A stretch of 64,000 bases of DNA, taken from the NCBI RefSeq assembly GCF_002813455.1, contig NZ_PHHE01000001.1, positions 6,045,001-6,109,000 of the forward strand, read 5' to 3'. Under the pieces are notes generated by a model that made no database searches, was not told the DNA's origin, and saw nothing but the letters and a program-made list of their open reading frames with translations. The translations under genes were made by a program, and so were the position numbers. Source of the DNA: Pseudomonas baetica. Lineage in GTDB: Bacteria; Pseudomonadota; Gammaproteobacteria; Pseudomonadales; Pseudomonadaceae. Below are positions 9,765 through 17,060 of the stretch, piece by piece (position 1 is the first letter of the stretch; every line of letters begins with the position of its first letter).

Positions 9765-9981
9765 CCACTACAAGGAGTGCTAACCACGAGCGTCTATTAG
9801 GAATAGCCGAGCACATCTTCCCTTGCCTTCCCCCCAAGAGGAGAGGTTAGCGCATGACAGTTAACCATCAAAACTCCTCGAGCCACGAACTTATCATCGC
9901 ACAGCTCTGTGTTCAAAAAATCAGTTCGGGTGGTGGTTAGCGATGCGCTTCAGCGCCAGGTGTACTTTTCCGGCACCAGTT

Positions 9982-10305
9982 TCAAAAAGTCGAGGCGATT
10001 GCTTGGGCGAGCTGCATGTCGGTCATCAAAGGCGAGCCGTACGTTGAGCGGTAGTATCGAGACGCTTGCTCAAATTGAGCGCCGCGTATCTCGCCATCTG
10101 AGCCAATGAATGCAAGAGCATCAGCCTTCGCAGGCTTGAAGTTTCTTGTCGCCAACTCAGACAGTCCAGTGGTTCCTGACAGGAGTAATGTTGGAGCCAT
10201 CGTTATCATCATCATCGAGTTTTCGTACGAGCCCTTATCTTCCGCAAGGACTTGGGTGCAAATCAGTGCGATAGCGATGATGCCGAAGGCTTTCCATGAG
10301 TCCAT
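9982..10305 (-). CDS. DUF2388-like exported protein
   Basis: ATG 10305 is chosen because AAGGAA lies upstream at good spacing and it is followed by a signal peptide (residues 1-20, hydrophobic GIIAIALICTQVLA, cleavage after ALA-type VLA). The 107-residue product ends with the pattern AKADALAFIGSDGEIRGAQF...LAQAIAS, which matches the small Pseudomonas-specific DUF2388 family of periplasmic proteins of unknown function. It is in the cargo region between the IS3 copy and the ParA-like gene and is not an obvious phage gene. Confidence 0.7.
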   Translation of the reverse strand: MDSWKAFGIIAIALICTQVLAEDKGSYENSMMMITMAPTLLLSGTTGLSELATRNFKPAKADALAFIGSDGEIRGAQFEQASRYYRSTYGSPLMTDMQLAQAIASTF

Positions 10306-10595
10306 ATTACAACCGCTTCCTTGCTGTCTAATGTGATGGCGCAAAGATAGCAGAGTGGTGCGCATTCGCGAACCAGCTGCCTAGTGCAAGGTGGGATCTA
10401 TTACTGCTTGGAAACCCTGACCCGCGCCTGATCGACAGGGGCGATTGGTGTGAGCTGGTGGAGGAGGCGACAGCCTTCTATGCGCACTCGAGTGAGGGGG
10501 CTGGTGGCGGGACGTAGCATTCAAATGCAGGGATTACAGATGGCTCTTTGGGTGGGTGATGATTGAGCAGGTACTCAAAAATTGCAGCAATATTT
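10306..10595. other. Intergenic stretch with a short remnant frame
   Basis: A plus-strand frame from about 10400 to the stop near 10517 reads NPDPRLIDRGDWCELVEEAT and looks protein-like but has no start or domain; it may be the tail of a decayed gene. I see nothing else supported here before the iterons. Confidence 0.3.
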
Positions 10596-10678
10596 GACCT
10601 GCAAAATCTCGGTCGGCCTGCACTTAAGTGAACGGCCTGCAATAAAGTTGACGACCTGCGTTTTTTTGGATAGCCTGT
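10596..10678. repeat. Five 19-bp iterons upstream of the ParA-like gene
   Basis: GRCCTGC starts at 10596, 10615, 10634 and 10653, exactly 19 bases apart, with a degenerate fifth (AGCCTGT) at 10672. The middle copies extend to GGCCTGCACTTAAGTGAAC and GGCCTGCAATAAAGTTGAC. A possible promoter (TTGACG at 10648, TAGCCT at 10671, spacing 17) overlaps the last copies. Such arrays before parA genes serve as centromere and/or operator in plasmid partition systems. Confidence 0.75.
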
Positions 10679-10709
10679 GGATCTCTCCCGAATGTTGAGG
10701 AATAGCACC

Positions 10710-11750
10710 ATGGCTGCTGGACTTTCAAGAATTATTGATAATCATGATCGGTCTCTAGAAGAGACCTATACTGCTACGACATCTTTCAAAAGAAAATCCT
10801 ACGCTGTGTCAAACCTGCGGGGTGGTATCGGTAAATCAACGCTGTCGTTCAATTTGGCGTGGATGTTTACTCGGCACCATTCAACGCTCATGGCTGATCT
10901 TTGTCCTCAGCGCAATTTCACCGAGTCCTTAATGAGGGGCGCGCGCCCCGAAATTACTATCGGTGATGCTTTGCGTCCTAAAGTACTTGGGCCAGCATTT
11001 GGTGATGTTCCTGAGGACATTTCTTATCGTGTAAGCTCCTACAATGATCATTTTAAGGGTGGTAAGCCTGGTTTTTTCGTACCCGGTGATGGTCAGCTCT
11101 TCGCATTTCCATCAGCACTTTATCAACAGCTTCAGCAAGCTATGGCAGCCAGCAATAAAAAAGCGGTCCATAATATTCTGTTTAGTTTAAAAACTATTCT
11201 GGAGGCAGAGGCAAAAGAGAAAAAGTGTGAAAAAATTCTGATGGACTGCAGCCCCTTTTATGGGGGCGGTACTCACTTGGCATGGTGTGCTGCTGACGCT
11301 CTGATCATTCCAGTCCGCGTCGATGAGCACTCAATTGAATCGCTGGATATCACCCTAGATATGCTGGCGAATCCTGACAGCGACTACAATATTTGGGCCG
11401 ATCGCGCTGGCGGTATGAAACCTCCCAGAGTAGCTGCAATCGTGATGACGATGGTGGGAGCCCGCAGTCCGAAAAAAGGCGTTAAAGATAGAGCTTCACA
11501 AATGTATGTCGAAAAGGCTTACCAAGTTGCAGCAAAATATCCTGACCTTTTCGATGTAGATGATCCAGCAGATGCTTTCGCAATCACGGATGACTTTATG
11601 TCAGCCGGTCGCATCAGCGGTGCTGAAGGAATTCCAATTCCAAAACTAAAAGTTGGTCAGTTTCATACGGTCAACGGAAGCCGACTACAAGTAAACCAGT
11701 CGCAGAACAAGTATCGGAAGGAATTAGAGTATCTTTTAAGTATTATCTAA
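10710..11750 (+). CDS. ParA-like P-loop ATPase
   Basis: ATG 10710 (TTGAGGAA seven bases upstream) gives 346 residues. The deviant Walker A motif is at residues 36-43 (LRGGIGKS): the signature lysine of ParA/MinD proteins (KGGxGK) is arginine here, while the P-loop lysine K42 is kept. A Walker-B-like strand KILMDCSP is at about 174-181, followed by the usual switch region and ADALIIPVRVD. The family moves plasmids or large complexes by ATP-driven DNA binding. Iterons precede it, but no ParB-like gene follows; a terminator closes the unit. It could be a partition relic, a plasmid-like maintenance function of the prophage, or an unrelated defence or regulatory ATPase. Confidence 0.8.
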   Translation: MAAGLSRIIDNHDRSLEETYTATTSFKRKSYAVSNLRGGIGKSTLSFNLAWMFTRHHSTLMADLCPQRNFTESLMRGARPEITIGDALRPKVLGPAFGDVPEDISYRVSSYNDHFKGGKPGFFVPGDGQLFAFPSALYQQLQQAMAASNKKAVHNILFSLKTILEAEAKEKKCEKILMDCSPFYGGGTHLAWCAADALIIPVRVDEHSIESLDITLDMLANPDSDYNIWADRAGGMKPPRVAAIVMTMVGARSPKKGVKDRASQMYVEKAYQVAAKYPDLFDVDDPADAFAITDDFMSAGRISGAEGIPIPKLKVGQFHTVNGSRLQVNQSQNKYRKELEYLLSII

Positions 11751-11755
11751 AAACT

Positions 11756-11779
11756 GGCCCGTGAGGGCCTTTTTTTTTT
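11756..11779 (+). terminator. Rho-independent terminator after the ParA-like gene
   Basis: GGCCCgtgaGGGCC followed by ten Ts, directly after the stop at 11750. It makes the ParA-like gene a monocistronic unit. Confidence 0.88.
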
Positions 11780-11841
11780 GGTTGTTTTTCTAGATGTATC
11801 GCTTTTTTAACTCGATTGGAATTAGACATGTGCAAAGATGT

Positions 11842-11946
11842 TTAATTGAATTTCTCGGTCGCGAGCGAAGGGGCAGCGTAGAGCTGCTTTTCGAGTTCCG
11901 TCTTTTCCTTCAGAGCCCTACTGCAACCGGTTAATAGGGTAGTCAT
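11842..11946 (-). CDS. Possible small lipoprotein remnant
   Basis: A minus-strand frame ending at 11842 contains LLMTTLLTGCSRALKEKTEL, which looks like the lipobox (LLTGC) and start of a mature lipoprotein. The frame extends upstream to 12027 into the repressor gene without a good ribosome-binding site. ATG 11946 leaves only 34 residues. It may be the end of a decayed gene. Confidence 0.25.
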   Translation of the reverse strand: MTTLLTGCSRALKEKTELEKQLYAAPSLATEKFN

Positions 11947-12005
11947 CAGTAATGTGGTTGAGGGATAAAAACACACATCCAATTTCAAGTGTAATATCAA
12001 TTCTT

Positions 12006-12794
12006 TCAGCGCGAATACATCGCCCACCAGAACACATGTCCTAGAATCGCGATCTGCTGCTCCTGGATCTGCTGGAACGTGTAGTCCTCATCCGGATGCT
12101 CATCACGGTTGAAGCTGCGCAGGCGAAGCCCGATCGGAATACGGTAGACCTGTTTCACACGAAGCTGACCGTTGTGGTTGATAGCGTACATCTCGCCATC
12201 GACGATATCGCTGAGGGAGTTTTTCCCCACGTTAACGCCAACCGTAGCTCCGTCGCGCAGCACAGGCATCATGCTGTTCCCGCCAACCCTGACGCACTTC
12301 GCGTTACTGAACTGTACACCGTTATGACGCAGGTCTTTCTTAAAGAAGCGCAGCCGAGAGGTATCGCTTTCCTGAATAGCAAACCTTCCAGACCCAGCCG
12401 CCAGCTCAACTTCCTGAAGGAAAGGGACATAGACCTCGTCATCATCGAGCGGGGTTTCGTCGTCCCAGGTCTCGATAGTCCCAAGTTTTACGCTGGGATG
12501 GATGCGCTCTTGCTGGACAGTGGCAACCGTGGACATCAGCCGGGAGCTGACGTCTTGTGCGTCGAAATTCAACGCCTTCGCGAGCTTCAATAGCGCTTCC
12601 ACATTCAGCGGGACCTTGCCGGTGGCGTATTGGCTGAATGCACTTTGCCCAGACCATCCGCACGCCTCGGCAACATCCGCCTGCGTCAGGCTGCGGCCGG
12701 CAGCTTTTGCAGCTGATTTCCGCTGTTCGTAGATGGCCTTGAGCCTGGCGCTCTCAGCGACTTCTTCGGGGGTAAGGGGGCGGCGTATTTTCAT
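12006..12794 (-). CDS. cI: Phage repressor, CI/LexA-like (XRE HTH plus S24 peptidase)
   Basis: ATG 12794 gives 262 residues. The N-terminal XRE helix-turn-helix covers about residues 20-85 (LTQADVAEACGWSGQSAFSQ). The C-terminal S24 domain has the catalytic Ser in GGNSMMPVL and the Lys in LRVKQVY; the likely RecA-stimulated cleavage site is the Ala-Gly of VELAAGSGR. It keeps the prophage silent and should fall on SOS induction. Operators lie immediately upstream (12806-12880) and at PL (6556-6598). No clear ribosome-binding site precedes the ATG, so the mRNA may be leaderless or weakly translated, as for lambda PRM. Confidence 0.93.
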   Translation of the reverse strand: MKIRRPLTPEEVAESARLKAIYEQRKSAAKAAGRSLTQADVAEACGWSGQSAFSQYATGKVPLNVEALLKLAKALNFDAQDVSSRLMSTVATVQQERIHPSVKLGTIETWDDETPLDDDEVYVPFLQEVELAAGSGRFAIQESDTSRLRFFKKDLRHNGVQFSNAKCVRVGGNSMMPVLRDGATVGVNVGKNSLSDIVDGEMYAINHNGQLRVKQVYRIPIGLRLRSFNRDEHPDEDYTFQQIQEQQIAILGHVFWWAMYSR

Positions 12795-12805
12795 ACGGAC
12801 AAGAG

Positions 12806-12880
12806 TATTAGCAGAGCTGATACCCAAGCAAATAGCGCTGCTATTATTTTGTTGCTGATAAAAAGCAGCGCTGCTACTAT
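12806..12880 (+). promoter_or_regulatory. Right operator region and promoter PR
   Basis: TTGCTG (12852-12857) and TACTAT (12875-12880), 17 bases apart, form PR for cro. The spacer holds the perfect palindrome AGCAGCGCTGCT. Two more sites are AATAGCGCTGCTATT (12831-12845) and TATTAGCAGAGCTGATA (12806-12822). All are variants of one operator, giving three sites between cI and cro, the lambda-type arrangement. Confidence 0.8.
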
Positions 12881-12910
12881 CCATGGCAGATACCAAGCCG
12901 TGGAAATTCC

Positions 12911-13114
12911 ATGAAAAAGATCCCTTTGAGCAAATACCTAGAAGAGCACGGCACTCAAGCCGCGCTTGCTGCTGCTCTTGGCGTGAACCAGAGCGCGATC
13001 TCGCAAATGGTTCGAGCCGGCAGAAGCATTGAAATCACCCTTTATGACGACGGGCGCATTGAGGCGAACGAGATTCGCCCGATCCCTGCGCGGCCCAAAC
13101 GCACAGCAGCTTGA
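12911..13114 (+). CDS. cro: Cro-like repressor
   Basis: 67 residues, divergent from cI and downstream of PR. A helix-turn-helix is visible (TQAALAAALGVNQSAISQMV, residues 15-34) followed by a short beta-like tail (IEITLYDDGRIEANEIRP) typical of lambda-type Cro proteins. It should bind the same operators as CI and favour lytic growth. Confidence 0.88.
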   Translation: MKKIPLSKYLEEHGTQAALAAALGVNQSAISQMVRAGRSIEITLYDDGRIEANEIRPIPARPKRTAA

Positions 13115-13195
13115 AACGTTCGTTGCTGACTGCCTGAACAAATACTCTCCCACGCAATGGCAGCGCGCCACGGAAATAAATTTGAGGTTTTACGA

Positions 13196-13618
13196 ATGGA
13201 AGATTTTCTGCGGGCTTGCCAGAGCGCTGTCCTGGACAACGAAGCCAAGACCCTTGCTGCAAAGATGGGCGTTCCTCACGTTGGCCTGCTTCAGCGCGCC
13301 AATCCAGACAACGATGCACACCACCTGACCGTGGAGCATCTGTTCGGGATTCTGCTGCACACCGGCGACATGCGGCCTCTGGCTGCACTGGCGAACGAGT
13401 TTGGTTTCGACCTCGTTACGAAAACCGCGCCCGCGCCACAAGCGCTCACCAAGTCGCTGATCAATGTCGGCAAAGAGGTCGCCGATCTGACCATCGCAGT
13501 TCACCAGGCGCTGGATGACAACCACGTCAGTTCTTTCGAGAAAAACTTGATCCGCCAAGAGATCAATCACGTTCGGCAGAGCCTAGACGTGATGGATGCC
13601 TCGGTGAAGGCCGCCTGA
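13196..13618 (+). CDS. CII-family phage regulatory protein (CP76 type)
   Basis: ATG 13196 with GAGG upstream gives 140 residues; the frame to 13157 lacks a comparable site. The N-terminal half (MEDFLRACQSAVLDNEAKTL and following) with a helix-turn-helix-like segment and the helical C-terminal half fit the Phage_CP76/CII regulatory family. By position (after cro, before O) and family it should promote lysogenic gene expression. Confidence 0.8.
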   Translation: MEDFLRACQSAVLDNEAKTLAAKMGVPHVGLLQRANPDNDAHHLTVEHLFGILLHTGDMRPLAALANEFGFDLVTKTAPAPQALTKSLINVGKEVADLTIAVHQALDDNHVSSFEKNLIRQEINHVRQSLDVMDASVKAA

Positions 13619-13629
13619 ATCCTGGGCAC

Positions 13630-13655
13630 AAAAAAGCCGACGGAGAAGGTCGGCT
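13630..13655 (-). terminator. Hairpin with minus-strand T-run downstream of cII
   Basis: AGCCGACggagaagGTCGGCT is preceded on the plus strand by six As, so the canonical terminator shape (stem then Ts) is on the minus strand, although neighbouring genes point right. It could end antisense transcription from the right, or act as a weak plus-strand terminator for the early transcript. Confidence 0.5.
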
Positions 13656-13682
13656 GATTCGCAAAACTAGAGAGGCCCGATT

Positions 13683-13808
13683 ATGCAGAGCCAGCCAAAT
13701 TCTGGCAATACCCAGAACAATGTCGCGACACGTTTTCAGAGTTCGCAAAGCGTGTCGCAACACACGTCATCTCGTTCTGCCGAATTGAATATCGGAGCCT
13801 CGCTGTGA
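13683..13808 (+). CDS. Small phage protein upstream of O
   Basis: 41 residues from ATG 13683 (GAGAGG six bases upstream) to the stop at 13806-13808; rich in Ser, Gln and Asn. Its end overlaps the GTG start of the O gene by 4 bases (GTGA), which indicates translational coupling and supports both gene calls. No function known. Confidence 0.6.
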   Translation: MQSQPNSGNTQNNVATRFQSSQSVSQHTSSRSAELNIGASL

Positions 13809-14248
13809 GCGTTCAAGCAATGTCATGGGCGCTGTCTTTGTCCACGGCTGTTCTCAAGGACGCCAGTGCCCGGCACGTTCTGCTGTGCCTGGCCAACTAT
13901 GCCGGATCGAACGGCACTGGCGCGTTTCCGTCAGCTTCCACCCTAGCTCAGGACACCGGTCTATCCGAGCGCACCGTGCGTTACAAGTTAGATGACCTGG
14001 AGAAGTCGGGACTGATCAAGCAGGGCAATCAAGCGATTGCTGCTGTTCACATTGATCGCCATGACCGACGCCCAGTCGTTTACGACCTTCAAATATTGCG
14101 GGGTGCAAATGCTGCACCCCGTTCCGAACGGGGTGCAAATGACGGCACGGGGTGCAATCCACAACAGAACGGGGTGCAATCTACGACAGAACGGGGTGCA
14201 ATCTACGACAGAACGGGGTGCAGCGGCTGCACCCAATACGTCAATTAA
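13805..14248 (+). CDS. Replication protein O, N-terminal HTH part
   Basis: Starts at GTG 13805, coupled to the preceding gene. Residues about 1-95 form the winged helix-turn-helix domain of phage replication O-type proteins (SASTLAQDTGLSERTVRYKL). After the domain the frame runs through iterons and stops at 14246-14248. The expected C-terminal domain continues in another frame (stop 14618). The two identical 22-bp units at 14171-14192 and 14193-14214 explain this: removing one joins the frames exactly. The protein would bind the iterons and load the helicase machinery; in this copy it seems split. Confidence 0.82.
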   Translation: MSVQAMSWALSLSTAVLKDASARHVLLCLANYAGSNGTGAFPSASTLAQDTGLSERTVRYKLDDLEKSGLIKQGNQAIAAVHIDRHDRRPVVYDLQILRGANAAPRSERGANDGTGCNPQQNGVQSTTERGAIYDRTGCSGCTQYVN

Positions 14249-14618
14249 CCATCAGGTAACCGAACAGCAGCTGCAGCGCGAGTTTTCTGGCGTGGTCGAT
14301 GATCAGGATCGACAAGCTCTCGATGCTCTCGAAGATCCTCGCCAGCGCTTTTCGATGTTTGCCGACTGGGAGTTCAGCGCTAAACAGTTGGAAGACCAGC
14401 TTCGCCTGATGTGCTTGCCGATCTCATCGGCTACCGATGAGTTGATTAACTCGTTCAAAGGTTTCTTCATCGCCAAACCCGATACCCGTGACAACGCCGC
14501 CGGCTGGTGCCACCGCCTTGCCAAATGGATCAAGCGTGATCGCGCAGTGAAGTCCGGCGACATTGAGGAAGGGATGGATGCGACCGGTGACTGGACTGCC
14601 AAGGGGGTTCGGGTATGA
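14037..14618 (+). CDS. Replication protein O, C-terminal DnaT-like part (frame-split)
   Basis: The frame is open from about 14037 to 14618; no ATG in it has a good ribosome-binding site, so it was probably made as the continuation of the O gene at 13805. The real domain begins around base 14215 (AAAAPNTSINHQVTEQQLQR) and includes RFSMFADWEF followed by a helical region with NAAGWCHRLAKWIKRD, resembling DnaT-like single-strand-binding domains of phage and primosomal proteins. It ends by a 4-base overlap with the P gene. Confidence 0.7.
   Translation: MLLFTLIAMTDAQSFTTFKYCGVQMLHPVPNGVQMTARGAIHNRTGCNLRQNGVQSTTERGAAAAPNTSINHQVTEQQLQREFSGVVDDQDRQALDALEDPRQRFSMFADWEFSAKQLEDQLRLMCLPISSATDELINSFKGFFIAKPDTRDNAAGWCHRLAKWIKRDRAVKSGDIEEGMDATGDWTAKGVRV
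14100..14234. repeat. Iterons inside gene O: probable phage replication origin
   Basis: GGGGTGCA occurs at 14100, 14130, 14149, 14171, 14193 and 14215, plus inverted copies at 14113-14120 and 14228-14234. The last four are spaced exactly 22 bases, about two helix turns, with unit GGGGTGCAATCTACGACAGA plus AC. Iterons inside O are the layout of lambdoid origins. Two adjacent units are identical, indicating recent duplication. Confidence 0.82.
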
Positions 14619-15286
14619 AATCTGCACGCGATCTTATTGCCGAACGGCGAACCGACCCTACCTACAAGCCGACGTCCGACCCAGTAGTGGCCGAGGTTGA
14701 TCCATCGACCAAAGCTGTCATCGACGACTTGTTCCTGCGTCTTCGCGGTGCCTGTGGCGCATGGCGCCAGTCTTGGCCGACTGAGGCCGTGATGAACGCC
14801 TCGAAGCTTGAATGGCTCGGCGAGTTCATGCGCTCCGGGATCAACCGGATGGAGCAAATAGACCACGGCATGCGCGTCCTGAGTGCGAGTAAGTCGGCAT
14901 TTGTTCCGGCGCCTGGCGTTTTCGTTAGCTGGTGCTTTGCCCCTGAAGGGCTGGGATTGCCGAGCGTCGAAAAGGCGTACGCCCAGGGTCTTCGCAACTG
15001 CCATCCCGCTATGCGTGATTCGGCCAAGTGGATGCACGCTGCGGTCTACCACGCTACTGCGGCCGCTGGTTTTCATGGCCTGCCATTGCTCTCGCGTGAA
15101 CTTGGTTTGGCGAGCTTCGAGCGTCACTACTTGGCCCAGTGCAGGAAGATCTGGAAGGGTGAACCCCTAGGCTCTATCCCTATTGCTGAACTTGCTGCGC
15201 CTAAGCCTGATCGCAACCCCGAAGTGGGTAACACCGCTTTGGCCAACTTGCGCGCGATGCGTGCGGGGAGGGCAGAACGTGTGTGA
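14615..15286 (+). CDS. Phage replication protein P-like
   Basis: 223 residues, overlapping the O reading frame by 4 bases. The sequence (VIDDLFLRLRGACGAWRQSW, later EWLGEFMRSGINRMEQIDHG) and position after O match the replication protein P family, which delivers the host replicative helicase to the origin complex. The C-terminal half is basic. Looks complete. Confidence 0.8.
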   Translation: MKSARDLIAERRTDPTYKPTSDPVVAEVDPSTKAVIDDLFLRLRGACGAWRQSWPTEAVMNASKLEWLGEFMRSGINRMEQIDHGMRVLSASKSAFVPAPGVFVSWCFAPEGLGLPSVEKAYAQGLRNCHPAMRDSAKWMHAAVYHATAAAGFHGLPLLSRELGLASFERHYLAQCRKIWKGEPLGSIPIAELAAPKPDRNPEVGNTALANLRAMRAGRAERV

Positions 15287-15488
15287 CCGTCGCCTTGCTG
15301 TACCCGAAATCGATACCTATCGCTTCGCAGTGTTCTGCTGCTCGTTCAAGGTCGATTTGAGTTCGCCACCTGATCACGCGCTGGCGCTGTTTGCCGACGA
15401 GGCCATGGCCAAGCGTTATGGCTCGTGGATGTGGCCGGGGACCTATGAAGTCGTTGACGTCGTGAGGGGGAAGCCTTCATGCGAGTGA
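15279..15488 (+). CDS. Small phage protein, hypothetical
   Basis: 69 residues starting at GTG 15279, eight bases after GGGAGG; it overlaps the end of P and the start of the next gene. The product (FAVFCCSFKVDLSSPPDHAL) is a small soluble protein of a kind common in ninR-like regions. Not recognised. Confidence 0.55.
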   Translation: MCDRRLAVPEIDTYRFAVFCCSFKVDLSSPPDHALALFADEAMAKRYGSWMWPGTYEVVDVVRGKPSCE

Positions 15489-15781
15489 GCTCGAAGAAGC
15501 TTCGCGCCTCGGCCAATGGCCAAGAGTGCACTGTCCGGATGCCAGGCATCTGCAATCACAATCCAGAAACCACCGTCCTCGCGCATCTGCCTTGCGGGCA
15601 GAAGGGCATGGGCATGAAAGGCTTTGACACCGTGGCGGTGTACGCGTGCAGCGCTTGCCACGACGTGATCGACGGCCGCGCCGCCGGCGAGATCGACTGG
15701 CAGGACGTGCCGCCCGCCATCGCCGAAACGCACGAAGCCCTGATCAGGGCTGGAATTCTCACAGTGAAGGGGGCCGCATGA
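15479..15781 (+). CDS. DUF1364 nuclease-like protein
   Basis: 100 residues. It carries the conserved pattern of DUF1364: CTVRMPGICNHNPETTVLAH followed by LPCGQKGMGMK and CSACHDVIDGR, with Cys and His residues laid out as in HNH/treble-clef nucleases. In lambdoid phages such genes occupy the ninR segment and are linked with recombination or resolution of replication intermediates. Overlaps its neighbours, as in a compact early operon. Confidence 0.82.
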   Translation: MRVSSKKLRASANGQECTVRMPGICNHNPETTVLAHLPCGQKGMGMKGFDTVAVYACSACHDVIDGRAAGEIDWQDVPPAIAETHEALIRAGILTVKGAA

Positions 15782-17058
15782 GTACCGCCGCGGTGAAAAT
15801 CACCGAAGCTGAGATTAAGCGCCAAGTGGCCGGCACCGTACAGGACGTACGCGACATTGAGAATAAGGGCCTGTACCTGCGCTTCAACAAGGCTCGAACC
15901 CGTGGCTCGTGGTACCTGGTGTTGAAGGGCAAGTGGAATCCCATCGGCACGTTCCCCGAGCTGACTCACAAGCAGGTTGTAGCGGCGCTGCCGTCGCTTC
16001 GGCTGCGTCTGGCCGCCGGGGAGGGCGCGAGCCTGTCGAAGTGGAACGCTGTTGGCGAACTGCTGGACTGGTTCGCTGACCGCATGTCGCGCGATCGTAA
16101 TCTGTCGACCAAACGCAAAAACACCGGCGCCTCGATCATCAAGTGCCACCTGAAACCGCGTCTCGGTGAGCTGCCCCTGATCGGCGTCGACAAGGCCGCA
16201 CTCGACACCCTGTTGATGTGGCCGCTGCAGGAGACGGTTTCCATCGACTACGTGCGTTCCGCGTTCCAGCTGTTGGCCCTGGCATTCCGGCAGGCGGCCA
16301 AGCTGGGGATGATCACGCCCAACCCGATGGCTGCGATCCGGTTCAACGATTTCTCCAAGGCGAAGGTCGGCATCAAGCCGTCTCGCCTGCGCGGCGTTCA
16401 ACTGCAAGGCCTGCTGCAACAGTTGGCCGAGGTCAAGGTCACCGCACCGCTGGATTCAATGCTGGCCCTGATGATGTTGTGCCACGGCACACGGATCGGC
16501 GAAACCCGCATGGCGCGCTGGTCGCACATCAGCTTGGCAGAGCGCGAGTGGTTCATACCGGCCGAAAACACCAAGACCGGCGTCGAACATCATCTGCCCT
16601 TGACCGAGCAGGTTTGTGCGTTGTTGGTCCGGTACCGTGAAGGGCAGCACGCCCGAGGTTACGACGGTCAGTTCCTGTTCCCGGCACGCAACGGCAAGGC
16701 GCTGGGGGAGGCTCAAGGCTGTGCCGTGTTTCGTCGGTTGGGGCAGGGCGAGTGGACCAGTCACGACTTGCGCAAGGTGGCCCGCACCGGCTGGGCAGAC
16801 CTTGGTATTGACCACCTGATCGGCGAGCTGCTGATCAACCACGCGATGGGGCACAACGTGAAGGTGTACATCCAGTCGGACGTGATGAGCCGCAAACGTG
16901 ATGCTCTCGAACAGTGGCACGCGCATCTAGATCAGAAGGGCTTTGCAATCATTCACGGATTGACCGGCTTTAGATTTGAAGATTCCGGTAATTCGCTGCA
17001 AGCCACAGACCATAAGGCCTGCAAGGCCATTGAAGAAACAACCATAGGCGAGGTTTAA
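15778..17058 (+). CDS. int: Tyrosine recombinase/integrase
   Basis: ATG 15778 overlaps the previous stop (ATGA) and gives 426 residues. The full catalytic set is visible: R239 in HGTRIGE, H329 and R332 in SHDLRK, H355 in NHAMGH, and the nucleophile Y364 in VKVYIQS. An N-terminal SAM-like core-binding domain precedes it (about 85-185). It should integrate or excise DNA at att sites, but it lies inside the replication module, about 25 kb from the right prophage boundary, not next to an att site. It may be the phage integrase in an unusual location, or a resolvase for replication products. Confidence 0.88.
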   Translation: MSTAAVKITEAEIKRQVAGTVQDVRDIENKGLYLRFNKARTRGSWYLVLKGKWNPIGTFPELTHKQVVAALPSLRLRLAAGEGASLSKWNAVGELLDWFADRMSRDRNLSTKRKNTGASIIKCHLKPRLGELPLIGVDKAALDTLLMWPLQETVSIDYVRSAFQLLALAFRQAAKLGMITPNPMAAIRFNDFSKAKVGIKPSRLRGVQLQGLLQQLAEVKVTAPLDSMLALMMLCHGTRIGETRMARWSHISLAEREWFIPAENTKTGVEHHLPLTEQVCALLVRYREGQHARGYDGQFLFPARNGKALGEAQGCAVFRRLGQGEWTSHDLRKVARTGWADLGIDHLIGELLINHAMGHNVKVYIQSDVMSRKRDALEQWHAHLDQKGFAIIHGLTGFRFEDSGNSLQATDHKACKAIEETTIGEV

Positions 17059-17060
17059 AA

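Noticed and set aside
9854..9940. 28-codon frame with a fair ribosome-binding site beside the IS3 element
   Set aside because: Too short, no recognisable motif, and it lies in a patchwork of fragments; not listed as a gene.
10400..10517. Protein-like frame NPDPRLIDRGDWCELVEE without a start
   Set aside because: No start codon or domain; probably a remnant, mentioned only in the gap entry.
12795..12896. Longer N-terminus of the CI repressor
   Set aside because: The extension would be encoded by the operator/PR region and has low-complexity sequence; ATG 12794 is the natural start.
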